This document shows positions 16,939-25,750 of a stretch of 64,000 bases of DNA, piece by piece; the stretch's first letter is position 1; each line of letters begins with the position of its first letter. The translations under genes were made by a program, and so were the position numbers. Source of the stretch: Rhodobacter sp. (GTDB lineage Bacteria > Pseudomonadota > Alphaproteobacteria > Rhodobacterales > Rhodobacteraceae); the NCBI GenBank assembly GCA_027490955.1, contig JAIXXB010000004.1, positions 62,001-126,000 of the forward strand, written 5' to 3'. Under the pieces are notes generated by a model that searched no databases, had not been told where the DNA came from, and saw nothing but the letters and a program-made list of their open reading frames with translations.

Positions 16939-19188
16939 ACGTTCGCTTGCGCTGGGCGAAACATCTGCGCAAATTTGTTGCTGCGGGGCGACGCTGTGCA
17001 CCATAAGCGACAAAATCGCAGCGCATTGGACCTTGTTTTGAAAAAACCCGCCCTTTTGATTGCCGCCCTTGCGCTGATTGTTGCGCTTTGCCTTGTCGTG
17101 CAGGGCCAAGGGCTGGATTTGGACAGACTGCGCGCAGGCTTGGCGCAAATACGGCTTTGGCAGCAAGATCACCCGCTGGCCTTGGCGGCAGTTTTCTTTA
17201 CCGCCTATATTGCCGCCGCAGCCCTGTCTTTGCCCATTGCCGTTTGGATGACCCTTGCCGCAGGGGCGCTGTTTGGGTTTTGGCAGGGGTTTATCCTTGT
17301 GTCTTTTGCCGCCAGCATTGGGGCCACGCTGGCCTTTCTGGCGGCGCGCTATTTGCTGCGCGATATGGTGCGGGCGCGGTTTGGCGCGCGCCTTGCCAGC
17401 ATCGACCAAGGCATCGCCCGCGATGGTGCGTTCTATCTGTTCTCGTTACGGATGATCCCTGTGGTGCCGTTCTTTGTCGTCAATTTGGCGATGGGGCTCA
17501 CGGGTATTTCGACCCGCGCCTATTTTTTCGCCAGCCAATTGGGTATGCTGGCAGGAACGGCGGTTTATGTGAACGCGGGCACGCAATTGGGCAAGTTGAC
17601 CTCCGTATCGGGTATTCTCTCGCCGCCTATTGTGATCTCTTTCGCGCTGCTGGGTGCGTTTCCTTGGCTGGCGCGCGGGATAGTGGCCTATTTGAACCGC
17701 CGCAAAATCTACAAAGGTTGGGCGCGGCCAAGGCGTTTTGACCGCAACCTGATTGTGATCGGCGCGGGCGCGGCTGGGCTGGTGTCGGCCTATATTGCAG
17801 CGGCCACCCGCGCCAAGGTGACCTTGATTGAGGCGCATAAAATGGGCGGGGATTGTTTGAATTATGGCTGTATCCCGTCCAAAGCGCTGATTAAATCGGC
17901 CACGCTGGCGCATCACATGCGGCATGCGGGCGATTATGGCCTGACCGATACCCCGCCAAAGATTGATTTTGCCGCGGTCATGGCCCGCGTCCACCGCGTG
18001 ATCGAAACCATCGCCCCCGCCGACAGTGTCGAACGCTATACGGGTCTGGGGGTAGAGGTGCTGCAAGGCTATGCCAAATTCGTTGACCCGTGGACTGTGG
18101 AAATTGCCCTGAACGCGGGTGGTGTGCAGCGACTGACCGCGCGCGCAATCATCATCGCCACAGGCGCACGGCCCTTTGTGCCGCCTTTGCAAGGGATCGA
18201 AGATGTAGGCTTTCTGACATCAGACACGCTGTGGGACGCATTGAAAACCCACAAAACCGCACCCAAGCGGTTGGTGGTTTTGGGTGGTGGGCCGATTGGC
18301 TGCGAACTGGCGCAAAGCTTTGCGCGGCTTGGCTCTGATGTCACCCAAATTGAAATGGCGCCGCGCCTGATGGGGCGCGAAGATGCCGATGTATCCGCTG
18401 TTGTGCAGGCGTCGCTGCAGGCCGATGGGGTGCAGGTTTTGACAGGGCACAAGGCACTGGCCTGCGGCGTGACAAAGGGTGAAAAGTGGATCGAGGTTGA
18501 GGCAGGCGGCACAACGCGCCGCATTATCTTTGACCAGATGATCGCCGCCGTTGGCCGCGCACCGCGTCTGACGGGCTTTGGTCTGGAAGAACTGGGCATC
18601 AAAACGGGCCGCGTTGTGGAAACCAACGCGTATTTGGAAACCCTATACCCACATATTCTGGCCGCGGGCGATGTGGCTGGCCCCTATCAGTTTACCCATA
18701 CCGCCAGCCATCAGGCGTGGTTTGCCGCCGTAAATGCCCTGTTTGGCCGTTTCAAACGATTCAAGGCCGATTACCGCGTGATCCCTTGGGCCACCTTTAC
18801 CGACCCCGAGGTTGCCCGCGTTGGCCTATCGGAATCCGAAGCTGTGGCGCAAGGCATCGCGCATGAGGTGACGCGCTATGACATTGGCCATCTTGACCGC
18901 GCTATTGCCGATGGGGCGGCACATGGCTTTGTCAAAGTGCTGACCCCGCCCAAAAGTGACAAGATCTTGGGCGCGACCATCGTTGGGCCGCATGCAGGCG
19001 ATGTGATGGCCGAATTTGTTCTGGCAATGAAGCATGGGCTGGGCCTGAACAAAATTCTGGGCACGATCCATATTTACCCTACCTTGGCCGAGGCTAATAA
19101 ATTCGCCGCAGGCACTTGGCGGCGCGCACATGTGAACCCGCGCTTGCTGGCTTTGGTGGAACGATTCCACACATGGCAGCGCGGTTAG
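16933..19188 (+). CDS. Fused VTT (TVP38/TMEM64) membrane domain and FAD-dependent dithiol oxidoreductase
   Basis: Residues about 40-240 form a VTT/DedA-like membrane domain, including SLRMIPVVPFFVVNLAMG and several helices. Residues about 275-745 form a mercuric-reductase/lipoamide-dehydrogenase-like flavoprotein: GAGAAGLVSAYIA for FAD, redox pair C308-x4-C313 (GGDCLNYGCIPSK), NAD site GGGPIGCELA, and the C-terminal His-Glu dyad in HIYPTLAEANK. It therefore looks catalytically intact. There are no extra N-terminal mercury-binding cysteines, so the dithiol substrate is unknown. The start is uncertain: GTG 16933 overlaps a palindrome, and GTG 16996 or TTG 17026 are alternatives. The ynjB-type gene follows after 25 bases. 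Confidence 0.88.
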   Translation: MITFACAGRNICANLLLRGDAVHHKRQNRSALDLVLKKPALLIAALALIVALCLVVQGQGLDLDRLRAGLAQIRLWQQDHPLALAAVFFTAYIAAAALSLPIAVWMTLAAGALFGFWQGFILVSFAASIGATLAFLAARYLLRDMVRARFGARLASIDQGIARDGAFYLFSLRMIPVVPFFVVNLAMGLTGISTRAYFFASQLGMLAGTAVYVNAGTQLGKLTSVSGILSPPIVISFALLGAFPWLARGIVAYLNRRKIYKGWARPRRFDRNLIVIGAGAAGLVSAYIAAATRAKVTLIEAHKMGGDCLNYGCIPSKALIKSATLAHHMRHAGDYGLTDTPPKIDFAAVMARVHRVIETIAPADSVERYTGLGVEVLQGYAKFVDPWTVEIALNAGGVQRLTARAIIIATGARPFVPPLQGIEDVGFLTSDTLWDALKTHKTAPKRLVVLGGGPIGCELAQSFARLGSDVTQIEMAPRLMGREDADVSAVVQASLQADGVQVLTGHKALACGVTKGEKWIEVEAGGTTRRIIFDQMIAAVGRAPRLTGFGLEELGIKTGRVVETNAYLETLYPHILAAGDVAGPYQFTHTASHQAWFAAVNALFGRFKRFKADYRVIPWATFTDPEVARVGLSESEAVAQGIAHEVTRYDIGHLDRAIADGAAHGFVKVLTPPKSDKILGATIVGPHAGDVMAEFVLAMKHGLGLNKILGTIHIYPTLAEANKFAAGTWRRAHVNPRLLALVERFHTWQRG

Positions 19189-19213
19189 ACGATGGAATGA
19201 AAGGAAAAACGAC

Positions 19214-20401
19214 ATGAAACGCCTGATCACCGCCGCAGCCTTGGCCACTGGCCTTGCTACCCCCGCACTTGCCGATTGGCAGGCCACCTTGGATGCAGCA
19301 CGGGGCCAGACAGTGTATTGGAACGCATGGGGCGGCGATGCGCGCACCAATGATTTCATCGCATGGGCCAGCGCGCAGCTAGAGGCGGATTATGGTGTTC
19401 GGATCGAACAGGTCAAATTGACAGACACCGCCGAGGCGGTCAGCCGCGTTATCTCGGAAAAGGCGGCGGGGCAGGATACGGGCGGCAGTGTGGACATGAT
19501 TTGGATCAACGGGCCAAACTTTTTGGCGATGAAGGATCAGGGCCTGCTGCACGGCCCATTTGTGGCCGATTTGCCCAATGCCAAATATCTTGACCTATCG
19601 CCGACTTCGCCCAATTCGGTCGATTTCACCACCCCTGTCGAAGGGTTGGAAAGCCCGTGGCGGCTGGCCAAATTTGTATTTACCTATGACAGCGCCCGCA
19701 CCGCCGCGCCGCCAGCCAGCATGGCCGAGATGGCCGATTGGGCCGCATCCAATCCTGGCCGTTTGACGCATCCGAACCCGTCAGATTTCATGGGGGCAAC
19801 CTTTCTAAAGCAGGCGCTGATCGAACTGGCCCCCAACCCTGCTGCCTTACAAATGCCGGTCACGGATGCTGCATTTGCAACCGCTACCGCGCCGCTATGG
19901 GCATGGTATGACAGGCTGCGCCCAAACCTTTGGCGCGGCGGGGCGGCCTTTCCTGAAAACCAATCGGTGCAAGATCAATTGCTGAACGACGGCGAGGTTG
20001 ATATTTCGCTATCTTTCGATCCTGCCTCAGCCGCAGCGGGCATTGCGCAGGGTCTTTTGCCCGAAACCACCCGCGTTTTTGTGCCAAAGGGGGGCAGTCT
20101 GGGCAATGTCAGCTTTGTAGCCATTCCCTATAACGCCGCCCATATCGAAGGGGCAAAGGTTGTGGCAAATTTCCTGCTTGACCCTGCAACGCAGGCCCAT
20201 ATGCAAAATATTCAGGTGCTGGGTTCCTATTCGGTGCTAGATCCCGCCAAGCTGGACGATACAGCCAAAGCGGCCTTTGCCGCCCTGCCCACTGCGCCTG
20301 CCTTACCAAAACTGGAAGATTTGGGCGCAACTTTGGCCGAACCTCATGCCAGTTGGATGACGCGCTTGGCCGAGGAATGGGCCACGCGTTATACCAAGTA
20401 A
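19214..20401 (+). CDS. YnjB-like ABC transporter substrate-binding protein
   Basis: A 395-residue periplasmic protein with a signal peptide (MKRLITAAALATGLATPALA). The stretch VYWNAWGGDARTNDFIAW is typical of the YnjB family of bacterial extracellular solute-binding proteins, related to thiamine and iron(III) binding proteins. It lies 25 bases after the VTT-oxidoreductase gene and one base before the permease gene, so the four genes are probably one operon. Known YnjB proteins have no settled ligand. The GGA of AATGAAAGGAAAAACGAC upstream supports this start. Confidence 0.85.
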   Translation: MKRLITAAALATGLATPALADWQATLDAARGQTVYWNAWGGDARTNDFIAWASAQLEADYGVRIEQVKLTDTAEAVSRVISEKAAGQDTGGSVDMIWINGPNFLAMKDQGLLHGPFVADLPNAKYLDLSPTSPNSVDFTTPVEGLESPWRLAKFVFTYDSARTAAPPASMAEMADWAASNPGRLTHPNPSDFMGATFLKQALIELAPNPAALQMPVTDAAFATATAPLWAWYDRLRPNLWRGGAAFPENQSVQDQLLNDGEVDISLSFDPASAAAGIAQGLLPETTRVFVPKGGSLGNVSFVAIPYNAAHIEGAKVVANFLLDPATQAHMQNIQVLGSYSVLDPAKLDDTAKAAFAALPTAPALPKLEDLGATLAEPHASWMTRLAEEWATRYTK

Positions 20402-20402
20402 G

Positions 20403-22091
20403 ATGCGGCAAGCCCTGCCAGAAAAAATATTGCGCGCAGGGGTGCTGGCCGCTGGGGCCATAGTTCTGCTTGCGCCCATCGCCGCAGGGCTGTGGCACAG
20501 CATGGGCGCGGCGCTGGGCCATGTTCCAGCGCTGGGCAGCGAGGGCCCCAGCCTTGGGCCGCTGCGCGATGTCGCTTCGCAGCCTGGTTTTTCCACGGCA
20601 CTGCGGCTGACAGTGGTTACAGGAATTAGCGCAACCCTTCTGTCATTGGCCCTTGCCATTGCACTGGCGGCGGCCATCACACAGGGGCCTGCACGCGTTG
20701 TTTCGCGCCTTTTGGCCCCGTTTCTGGCCATGCCCCATGCCGCCATGGCCGTAGGGCTGGCCTTTGTTCTGGCTCCATCGGGGTGGATCGCCCGCGCGCT
20801 GGCCCCTGTTTTTGGCTGGGCGCGCCCGCCTGATTTGGCAACAGTGAATGATGCCTTTGGCGCGGCGCTGATTTTGGGGTTGGTTATCAAGGAAACACCA
20901 TTCTTGCTGCTGATTATTCTGACAGCGCTGACGCAAATACCCCTGCGCGCGCACATCAGCGCGGGGCAATCGCTGGGCTATGGGCGGGGTGCGATCTGGG
21001 CCAAAGTGATTGTGCCGCAGCTTTGGCCGCTGATCCGCCTGCCTGTCTCTGTGGTGCTGATTTATAACCTATCCGTGATTGACATGGCGCTGATCCTTGG
21101 CCCTTCAAACCCGCCAACTGCCGCTGTTTTGATTGCGCGGTTGTTTTCCAGCCCTGACTTGGCGCAAATCATGCCCGCCTCGGCAGGGGCGATTGTGCTG
21201 GGCCTTGTGGCGGCGGCCAGTATTGCCGCGCTGGCGGCAGGCGCGCGCGCTTTGGCCTATCTTGGCCCGATCTGGCTGCGGCGCGGCGGGCGCGAGGCAT
21301 GGATGGATATGCCATTTCGTGCCATTGCACCCATGGGTGCTGCGCTATTGCTGCTGGGCGCTGCCGCGATGGTGTTGCTGGGCCTGTGGTCGCTGGCGTG
21401 GCGCTGGCCTTGGCCGATGCTTTGGCCCGAAACCCTGACCGTCGCGGCTTGGGCCAGCGCGCTGCAAGATTTTGGCCCAGCGCTGCACAACACGGCCCTG
21501 ATTGCACTGGCCAGCACTGCATTTTCCCTTACGCTGGCCGTGGCGTGGCTAGAGACGCAGGCCAAATCTGGGCGCGAGGCGCTGATATATCTGCCGCTGC
21601 TGATCCCGCAGATTTCCTTTCTTTTTGGGATGAACACACTGCTGCTGCAATTGGGCGCACAAGGCAGCATGGGCGCGGTGATTTGGGCGCATGTGCTGTT
21701 TGTGTTTCCCTATATGATGATGGCGCTGACGGGGCCATGGCGCAGGCTTGATCCGCGCTATGGGCAGGCAGCGGCCTCGCTGGGGGCGGGACGCATACGC
21801 CAGCTTTGGGCGGTGAAACTGCCCCTGCTGCTGACCCCGATCTGCGCCGCCGTGGCTATTGGGCTGGCCGTATCAGTGGCGCAGTATTTGCCCACGCTGT
21901 TTCTGGGCGCTGGGCGCATTGGCACGCTGACAACTGAGGCGGTAACGCTGGCCTCTTCCTCGGATCGGCGGATCACGGGGGTGGTGACCAGCTTGCAGGC
22001 AGCCCTGCCTTTGGCGGCCTATGCTGGGGCATTCATCATCCCGAAACTGGCGCACCGAAATCGCAGCGCGCTGCAAGGAGCCGCTGCATGA
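20403..22091 (+). CDS. YnjC-like double-length ABC transporter permease
   Basis: A 562-residue inner-membrane protein made of two fused BPD_transp_1 permease modules, about twelve helices in all. Each module has its own cytoplasmic coupling loop: RAHISAGQSLGYGRGAIWAK in the first half and YGQAAASLGAGRIRQLWAV in the second. Fused permeases are the rule in the YnjBCD, ThiP and FbpB group. One base separates it from the ynjB-type gene and it overlaps the ATPase gene by 4 bases. Confidence 0.87.
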   Translation: MRQALPEKILRAGVLAAGAIVLLAPIAAGLWHSMGAALGHVPALGSEGPSLGPLRDVASQPGFSTALRLTVVTGISATLLSLALAIALAAAITQGPARVVSRLLAPFLAMPHAAMAVGLAFVLAPSGWIARALAPVFGWARPPDLATVNDAFGAALILGLVIKETPFLLLIILTALTQIPLRAHISAGQSLGYGRGAIWAKVIVPQLWPLIRLPVSVVLIYNLSVIDMALILGPSNPPTAAVLIARLFSSPDLAQIMPASAGAIVLGLVAAASIAALAAGARALAYLGPIWLRRGGREAWMDMPFRAIAPMGAALLLLGAAAMVLLGLWSLAWRWPWPMLWPETLTVAAWASALQDFGPALHNTALIALASTAFSLTLAVAWLETQAKSGREALIYLPLLIPQISFLFGMNTLLLQLGAQGSMGAVIWAHVLFVFPYMMMALTGPWRRLDPRYGQAAASLGAGRIRQLWAVKLPLLLTPICAAVAIGLAVSVAQYLPTLFLGAGRIGTLTTEAVTLASSSDRRITGVVTSLQAALPLAAYAGAFIIPKLAHRNRSALQGAAA

Positions 22092-22735
22092 GCCTGATTT
22101 TGAAAGATGTTTCAATCACCCCAAAAGGCGGGCCAGCCTTATTTGCGCCTCTGTCACTGACCATTTTGGCAGGACAGATCGGCGCGGTCATGGGCCCATC
22201 TGGGGTGGGAAAATCTACCCTGCTTGCCGCGATTGCGGGGCATCTGCCACAGGGCTTTGCCCTGACAGGACAGATTATCCTGAACGGCGCGCGGGTAAAT
22301 GACACCGCCGCGCAGATGCGCCGTATTGGGCTGATGTTTCAAGATGCGCTGCTGTTTCCGCATTTGTCTTTGGCCGATAATCTGGCCTTTGGCCTACCAG
22401 CCCAAATCAAGGGGGCTGCGGCGCGCGCAGCGGCGGTGGCACAGGCGCTGGCCGCAGCAGGGCTTGCAGGGATGGGCGCGCGCGATCCTGCAACCCTATC
22501 AGGCGGCGAGCGCGCCCGCGCTGCATTGATGCGCAGTTTGCTGGCCGAACCACTGGCGATATTGTTGGACGAGCCGTTTTCAAAACTCGACACCGCGCTG
22601 CGGGGCGAGATTCGCGCCTTTGCCTTTGACCATATCCGCGCGCGCGCCATTCCTGCGCTGATTGTCACCCATGATGACAGTGACGCGATGGCGGCCAACG
22701 GGCCCGTGCTTCGCCTTACTGGGCAGTCGGGCTAA
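22088..22735 (+). CDS. YnjD-like ABC transporter ATP-binding protein
   Basis: A compact 215-residue ABC ATPase: Walker A GPSGVGKST, Q-loop LMFQDALLFPHLS, signature LSGGERARAALMRSL, Walker B ILLDEPFSKLD and H-switch IVTHDDSDA. It lacks the C-terminal TOBE regulatory domain of larger relatives. Two copies would serve the single double-length permease. It overlaps the permease gene by 4 bases and ends the operon. Confidence 0.88.
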   Translation: MSLILKDVSITPKGGPALFAPLSLTILAGQIGAVMGPSGVGKSTLLAAIAGHLPQGFALTGQIILNGARVNDTAAQMRRIGLMFQDALLFPHLSLADNLAFGLPAQIKGAAARAAAVAQALAAAGLAGMGARDPATLSGGERARAALMRSLLAEPLAILLDEPFSKLDTALRGEIRAFAFDHIRARAIPALIVTHDDSDAMAANGPVLRLTGQSG

Positions 22736-22796
22736 GGTCTGCACTGGCAGGCCAAGCCAAGCTGTGGCACAGTTTGGCAAACGGAGCGTTTGATCC

Positions 22797-23834
22797 ATGC
22801 AGCAAAACCCAGCACCCCAAAAAACCGCCCTAGTGACGGGCTGTTCGGGGTTTATCGGCTATCACCTTTGCGCGCGGCTATTGGCGGCGGGATGGCGTGT
22901 GGTTGGGGTAGACAGCCTGTCAGATTACTATGATGTCGCCCTAAAACAGCGCCGCCAAGATATGCTAGCCGCGCATAGCGCGTTTTTGGTGGTCAATGCC
23001 CCTATTGAGACGCCCGATTTGTTGATGGATTTGTTCAAAACTCATCATCCAACGGCGGTGTTTCATTTGGCGGCGCAGGCGGGGGTGCGCCATTCTATCG
23101 AAGCGCCGCGCAGCTATCTGACCAGCAACATCAACGGCACGTTCGAACTGCTAGAGGCCGCGCGCGCCCATCCGCCGCAGCATATTCTTCTGGCCTCGAC
23201 CTCCTCGGTTTATGGGGCAAATACGATGATGCCTTACCGCGAAATCGATGCCGCCGATCATCAAGTCAGCTTTTACGCCGCCAGCAAAAAGGCTGTCGAG
23301 ATGATGGCGCACAGCTATGCGCATTTGTATCATCTGCCCATCACAGCTTTTCGGTTTTTCACTGTATATGGGCCATGGGGCCGCCCTGATATGGCGCCCA
23401 TGAAATTTGCCAAGGCGATTTTGGCGGGCATGCCGATTGATGTGTATAACCACGGCGATATGCAACGCGATTTCACCTATATCGATGATCTGATCGAGGC
23501 GATCATGCGCCTGATCCCAGCCGCACCGCAGCGCCCAAGTGCAGGTGCAGCGCCAGATGCAGGCGATAGCCTGTCGCCTGTGGCCCCGTTTCGCGTGGTC
23601 AATATTGGCAATGCGCGCCCTGTGGCGCTGCTGGATTTTATCGCAGCCATGGAACAGGCCTTGGGCGCGGCCGCGCAGCGCAATTTGCTGCCGATGCAGG
23701 CGGGCGATGTGGCCGCAACTTGGGCCGATACGCAGCTTTTGCAGAAATTAACGGGCTATGCCCCCAGCACCGATATTCACGCAGGTCTTGCCGCCTTTGC
23801 CGCGTGGTATCGCGGCTATCGCCCCAACCTATAG
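22797..23834 (+). CDS. NAD-dependent nucleotide-sugar epimerase (UDP-glucuronate 4-epimerase-like)
   Basis: A 345-residue extended SDR with the NAD motif TGCSGFIGYHL at the N-terminus, the catalytic serine region LLASTSSVYG and the Y-x3-K pair in FYAASKKAVE. RFFTVYGPWGRPDMA and YNHGDMQRDFTYIDD are typical of UDP-glucuronate 4-epimerases (CapI/LspL group), which provide galacturonate for polysaccharides. A low-complexity Pro/Ala/Gly insert (QRPSAGAAPDAGD, near residue 245) interrupts the C-terminal part. No glycosyltransferase is adjacent, so the polymer it serves is unknown. Confidence 0.85.
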   Translation: MQQNPAPQKTALVTGCSGFIGYHLCARLLAAGWRVVGVDSLSDYYDVALKQRRQDMLAAHSAFLVVNAPIETPDLLMDLFKTHHPTAVFHLAAQAGVRHSIEAPRSYLTSNINGTFELLEAARAHPPQHILLASTSSVYGANTMMPYREIDAADHQVSFYAASKKAVEMMAHSYAHLYHLPITAFRFFTVYGPWGRPDMAPMKFAKAILAGMPIDVYNHGDMQRDFTYIDDLIEAIMRLIPAAPQRPSAGAAPDAGDSLSPVAPFRVVNIGNARPVALLDFIAAMEQALGAAAQRNLLPMQAGDVAATWADTQLLQKLTGYAPSTDIHAGLAAFAAWYRGYRPNL

Positions 23835-23845
23835 GCAAGCGCGCC

Positions 23846-24988
23846 TTAGGCCACGCGTTTGCCTGCCACCCATGTGCCGCGCGGGCAGGCCAGCCCAGCC
23901 AATCGCGCCACGCGGATGATATCGGCACGCGCGCCCAACACCAGCGCACCGCGATCCTGCAGCCCCGCGGCTTGGGCGGGGGCCGATGTAACAGTGCGCA
24001 ACCCGCGCGCCACATCGCCCCATAAATCGCCCAACATCAGCGCGGCTGACAACAGGGCAGACGGCACATAATCGGACGAGACGATATCGAGCAAATCCAT
24101 TTCCGCCAAGACATGCGCAGCGACATTACCCGAATGCGATCCGCCGCGAATCAGATTTGGCGCGCCCATCATCACCGCGATACCTGCCGCGCGACAGGCG
24201 CGGGCCGCCTCGAGTGTGGTGGGAAATTCGGCAAAATGCGCGCCGTGTTTGGCCGAAATTGCCACCTGATCGGCGGTGGTATCATCATGGCTGGCCAGCA
24301 CCGCGCCAAAACGGCGGGCCTCTGCCACAGCGGCAGCCTCGTGTGCGGGGCCTAAACGGGCAGATAGGGCGATTTGGCCTGCAACATGGCTGTCAAATTC
24401 AGCGTCATTAAGCCCATGTTTGCCGCAGACATAGGCGCGCAACTGGGCCAAATCCCGAAACTGCCGCTGACCAGGAGTATGATCCATCAGGCTTACGATG
24501 CCGATGCCGTCTTTGGGGCCAAATTTGGCAAGTTCTTCGATCAGGGTTTCGGAACAAACCTCGGCACGCAGATGCAGCAAATGGCTGATGCGCAGCGCGC
24601 CCTTGCTGCGCAAATCTAAAATCTCATCGGCCAAAAGGCGGGCATATTCGCCATAATTGGCCTTGTTATTCGAAACAACCGAGCCGACGCGCAGTGCATC
24701 GAACACAGTCGTGATGCCCGTGCTGGCAAGTTCCCCATCATGGGCGATGATCGCGCTGGCATGGGGCCAATCTACGCGCGGGCGCGGTTCGATATGGCGT
24801 TCCAGATTGTCTGTGTGCAATTCAATCAGGCCTGGCGCGAGCAAATCACCCTCGCAATCCAGCGCATCGGCGGCCACAGTCTTGCCTTGGTCGATCGCCG
24901 TGATATGCCCAGAGTCAAGCGTTATCGCACCGCGGATCACCTCGCTGGGCATCACCAGCGTGGCATTGGCAAGGATGGTCTTGGTCAT
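23846..24988 (-). CDS. phnM: Alpha-D-ribose 1-methylphosphonate 5-triphosphate diphosphatase
   Basis: PhnM is an amidohydrolase-fold metal enzyme that removes diphosphate from the PhnGHIL product to give ribose 1-methylphosphonate 5-phosphate, the PhnJ substrate. Metal-site motifs are visible: LIELHTDNLERH, the carboxylated-lysine/His region, and LASHDDTT. Length (380 residues) is normal. It is divergent from the DUF1045 gene, with 84 bases between the two, and is therefore transcribed separately from phnG-phnN. Start at 24988 (MTKTILANA) or 25003; neither has a strong binding site. Confidence 0.93.
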   Translation of the reverse strand: MTKTILANATLVMPSEVIRGAITLDSGHITAIDQGKTVAADALDCEGDLLAPGLIELHTDNLERHIEPRPRVDWPHASAIIAHDGELASTGITTVFDALRVGSVVSNNKANYGEYARLLADEILDLRSKGALRISHLLHLRAEVCSETLIEELAKFGPKDGIGIVSLMDHTPGQRQFRDLAQLRAYVCGKHGLNDAEFDSHVAGQIALSARLGPAHEAAAVAEARRFGAVLASHDDTTADQVAISAKHGAHFAEFPTTLEAARACRAAGIAVMMGAPNLIRGGSHSGNVAAHVLAEMDLLDIVSSDYVPSALLSAALMLGDLWGDVARGLRTVTSAPAQAAGLQDRGALVLGARADIIRVARLAGLACPRGTWVAGKRVA

Positions 24989-25031
24989 GATCGAAACTTT
25001 CAAACAGATTGGGCGCGGTATGGCGCAGAAC

Positions 25032-25049
25032 TGTCACAGGCTTGTGACA
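25032..25049. promoter_or_regulatory. Palindrome / Pho-box-like site between phnM and the DUF1045 gene
   Basis: TGTCACA-GGCT-TGTGACA is a perfect 7-base inverted repeat. Read from 25031 it is also CTGTCAC-AGGC-TTGTGAC. That matches the PhoB direct-repeat layout (7+4+7), with a perfect first half and five of seven in the second. It sits in the only intergenic space shared by the two divergent genes. Confidence 0.5.
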
Positions 25050-25072
25050 TTTGGCGGCTAGGCGGCGCAGTT

Positions 25073-25750
25073 ATGATGAAGATGAACCGATATGCGATTT
25101 ATTATGCGCCGCCCGAAGGCGAATTTGCCGATGCTGCAGCGCAGTGGCTGGGCTGGGATTTGGCCCATGGCCGCGCCCTGCCCCCTGTTGGCGTGCTGGA
25201 TGGGCAAGATATCACGCAAACTCCGCGCAAATACGGCTTTCACGCCACGATAAAACCGCCGTTTCGGCTGGCGGGTGGGGTGGATTTGGCCCAATTTTGC
25301 ACCGCCACTGAAAGGTTGGCCGCCAGTTTGCAAAAGGTCACCCTGCCCGCGCTGAAGTTTGCGCTGCTGGAGGGATTCTTGGCCCTGATCCCCGCCGCGC
25401 CCAGCGCCGATTTGCAGGATTTGGCCGCCGAAGTGGTGCGCGCACTTGACCCCTACCGCGCGCCGTTGACCCCCGCCGAAATCGCCCGCCGCAGGCCCGA
25501 AATGCTGACCCCGCGGCAACGCGAATTGCTGGGGATTTACGGCTATCCCTATGTTATGGAACAGTTTCAGTTTCATTTGACCCTGTCTGGCGCACTGGGG
25601 CCAGACCAGACTGCGGCCGCGATGGCCGCCGCACAAAGCCATTTCGCGGGCGTGGTACCGCAGCCCTTTATCCTTGCCGATCTGTGCCTGTGCGGCGAGG
25701 ATGATCTGGGCCAATTCCACCTTTTGCACCGCTATCCCCTAATGGCCTGA
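25073..25750 (+). CDS. DUF1045 phosphonate-metabolism protein, 2H phosphoesterase fold
   Basis: A 225-residue protein of the TIGR03223/DUF1045 family found in C-P lyase clusters. It shows the two H-x-T motifs of 2H phosphoesterases, FHATIKPPF (near residue 60) and FHLTLSG (near 166). Such enzymes open cyclic phosphates, and no phnP is present here, so it may handle the ribosyl 1,2-cyclic phosphate released by PhnJ; that is inference. The frame is open back to 24740, but the upstream part lies opposite phnM and shows no homology, so I start at 25073 (25076 and 25082 are alternatives). It converges on phnN with a 19-base overlap. Confidence 0.85.
   Translation: MMKMNRYAIYYAPPEGEFADAAAQWLGWDLAHGRALPPVGVLDGQDITQTPRKYGFHATIKPPFRLAGGVDLAQFCTATERLAASLQKVTLPALKFALLEGFLALIPAAPSADLQDLAAEVVRALDPYRAPLTPAEIARRRPEMLTPRQRELLGIYGYPYVMEQFQFHLTLSGALGPDQTAAAMAAAQSHFAGVVPQPFILADLCLCGEDDLGQFHLLHRYPLMA

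Noticed and set aside
16933-19188. VTT-flavoprotein fusion as mercuric reductase
   Set aside because: The redox pair is present but there is no N-terminal metal-binding domain, no C-terminal vicinal cysteine pair and no other mer gene.
24740-25072. Upstream extension of the DUF1045 frame to 336 residues
   Set aside because: The added 111 residues lie opposite phnM, have shadow-like composition and no family match; the family begins at RYAIYYAPPEG.
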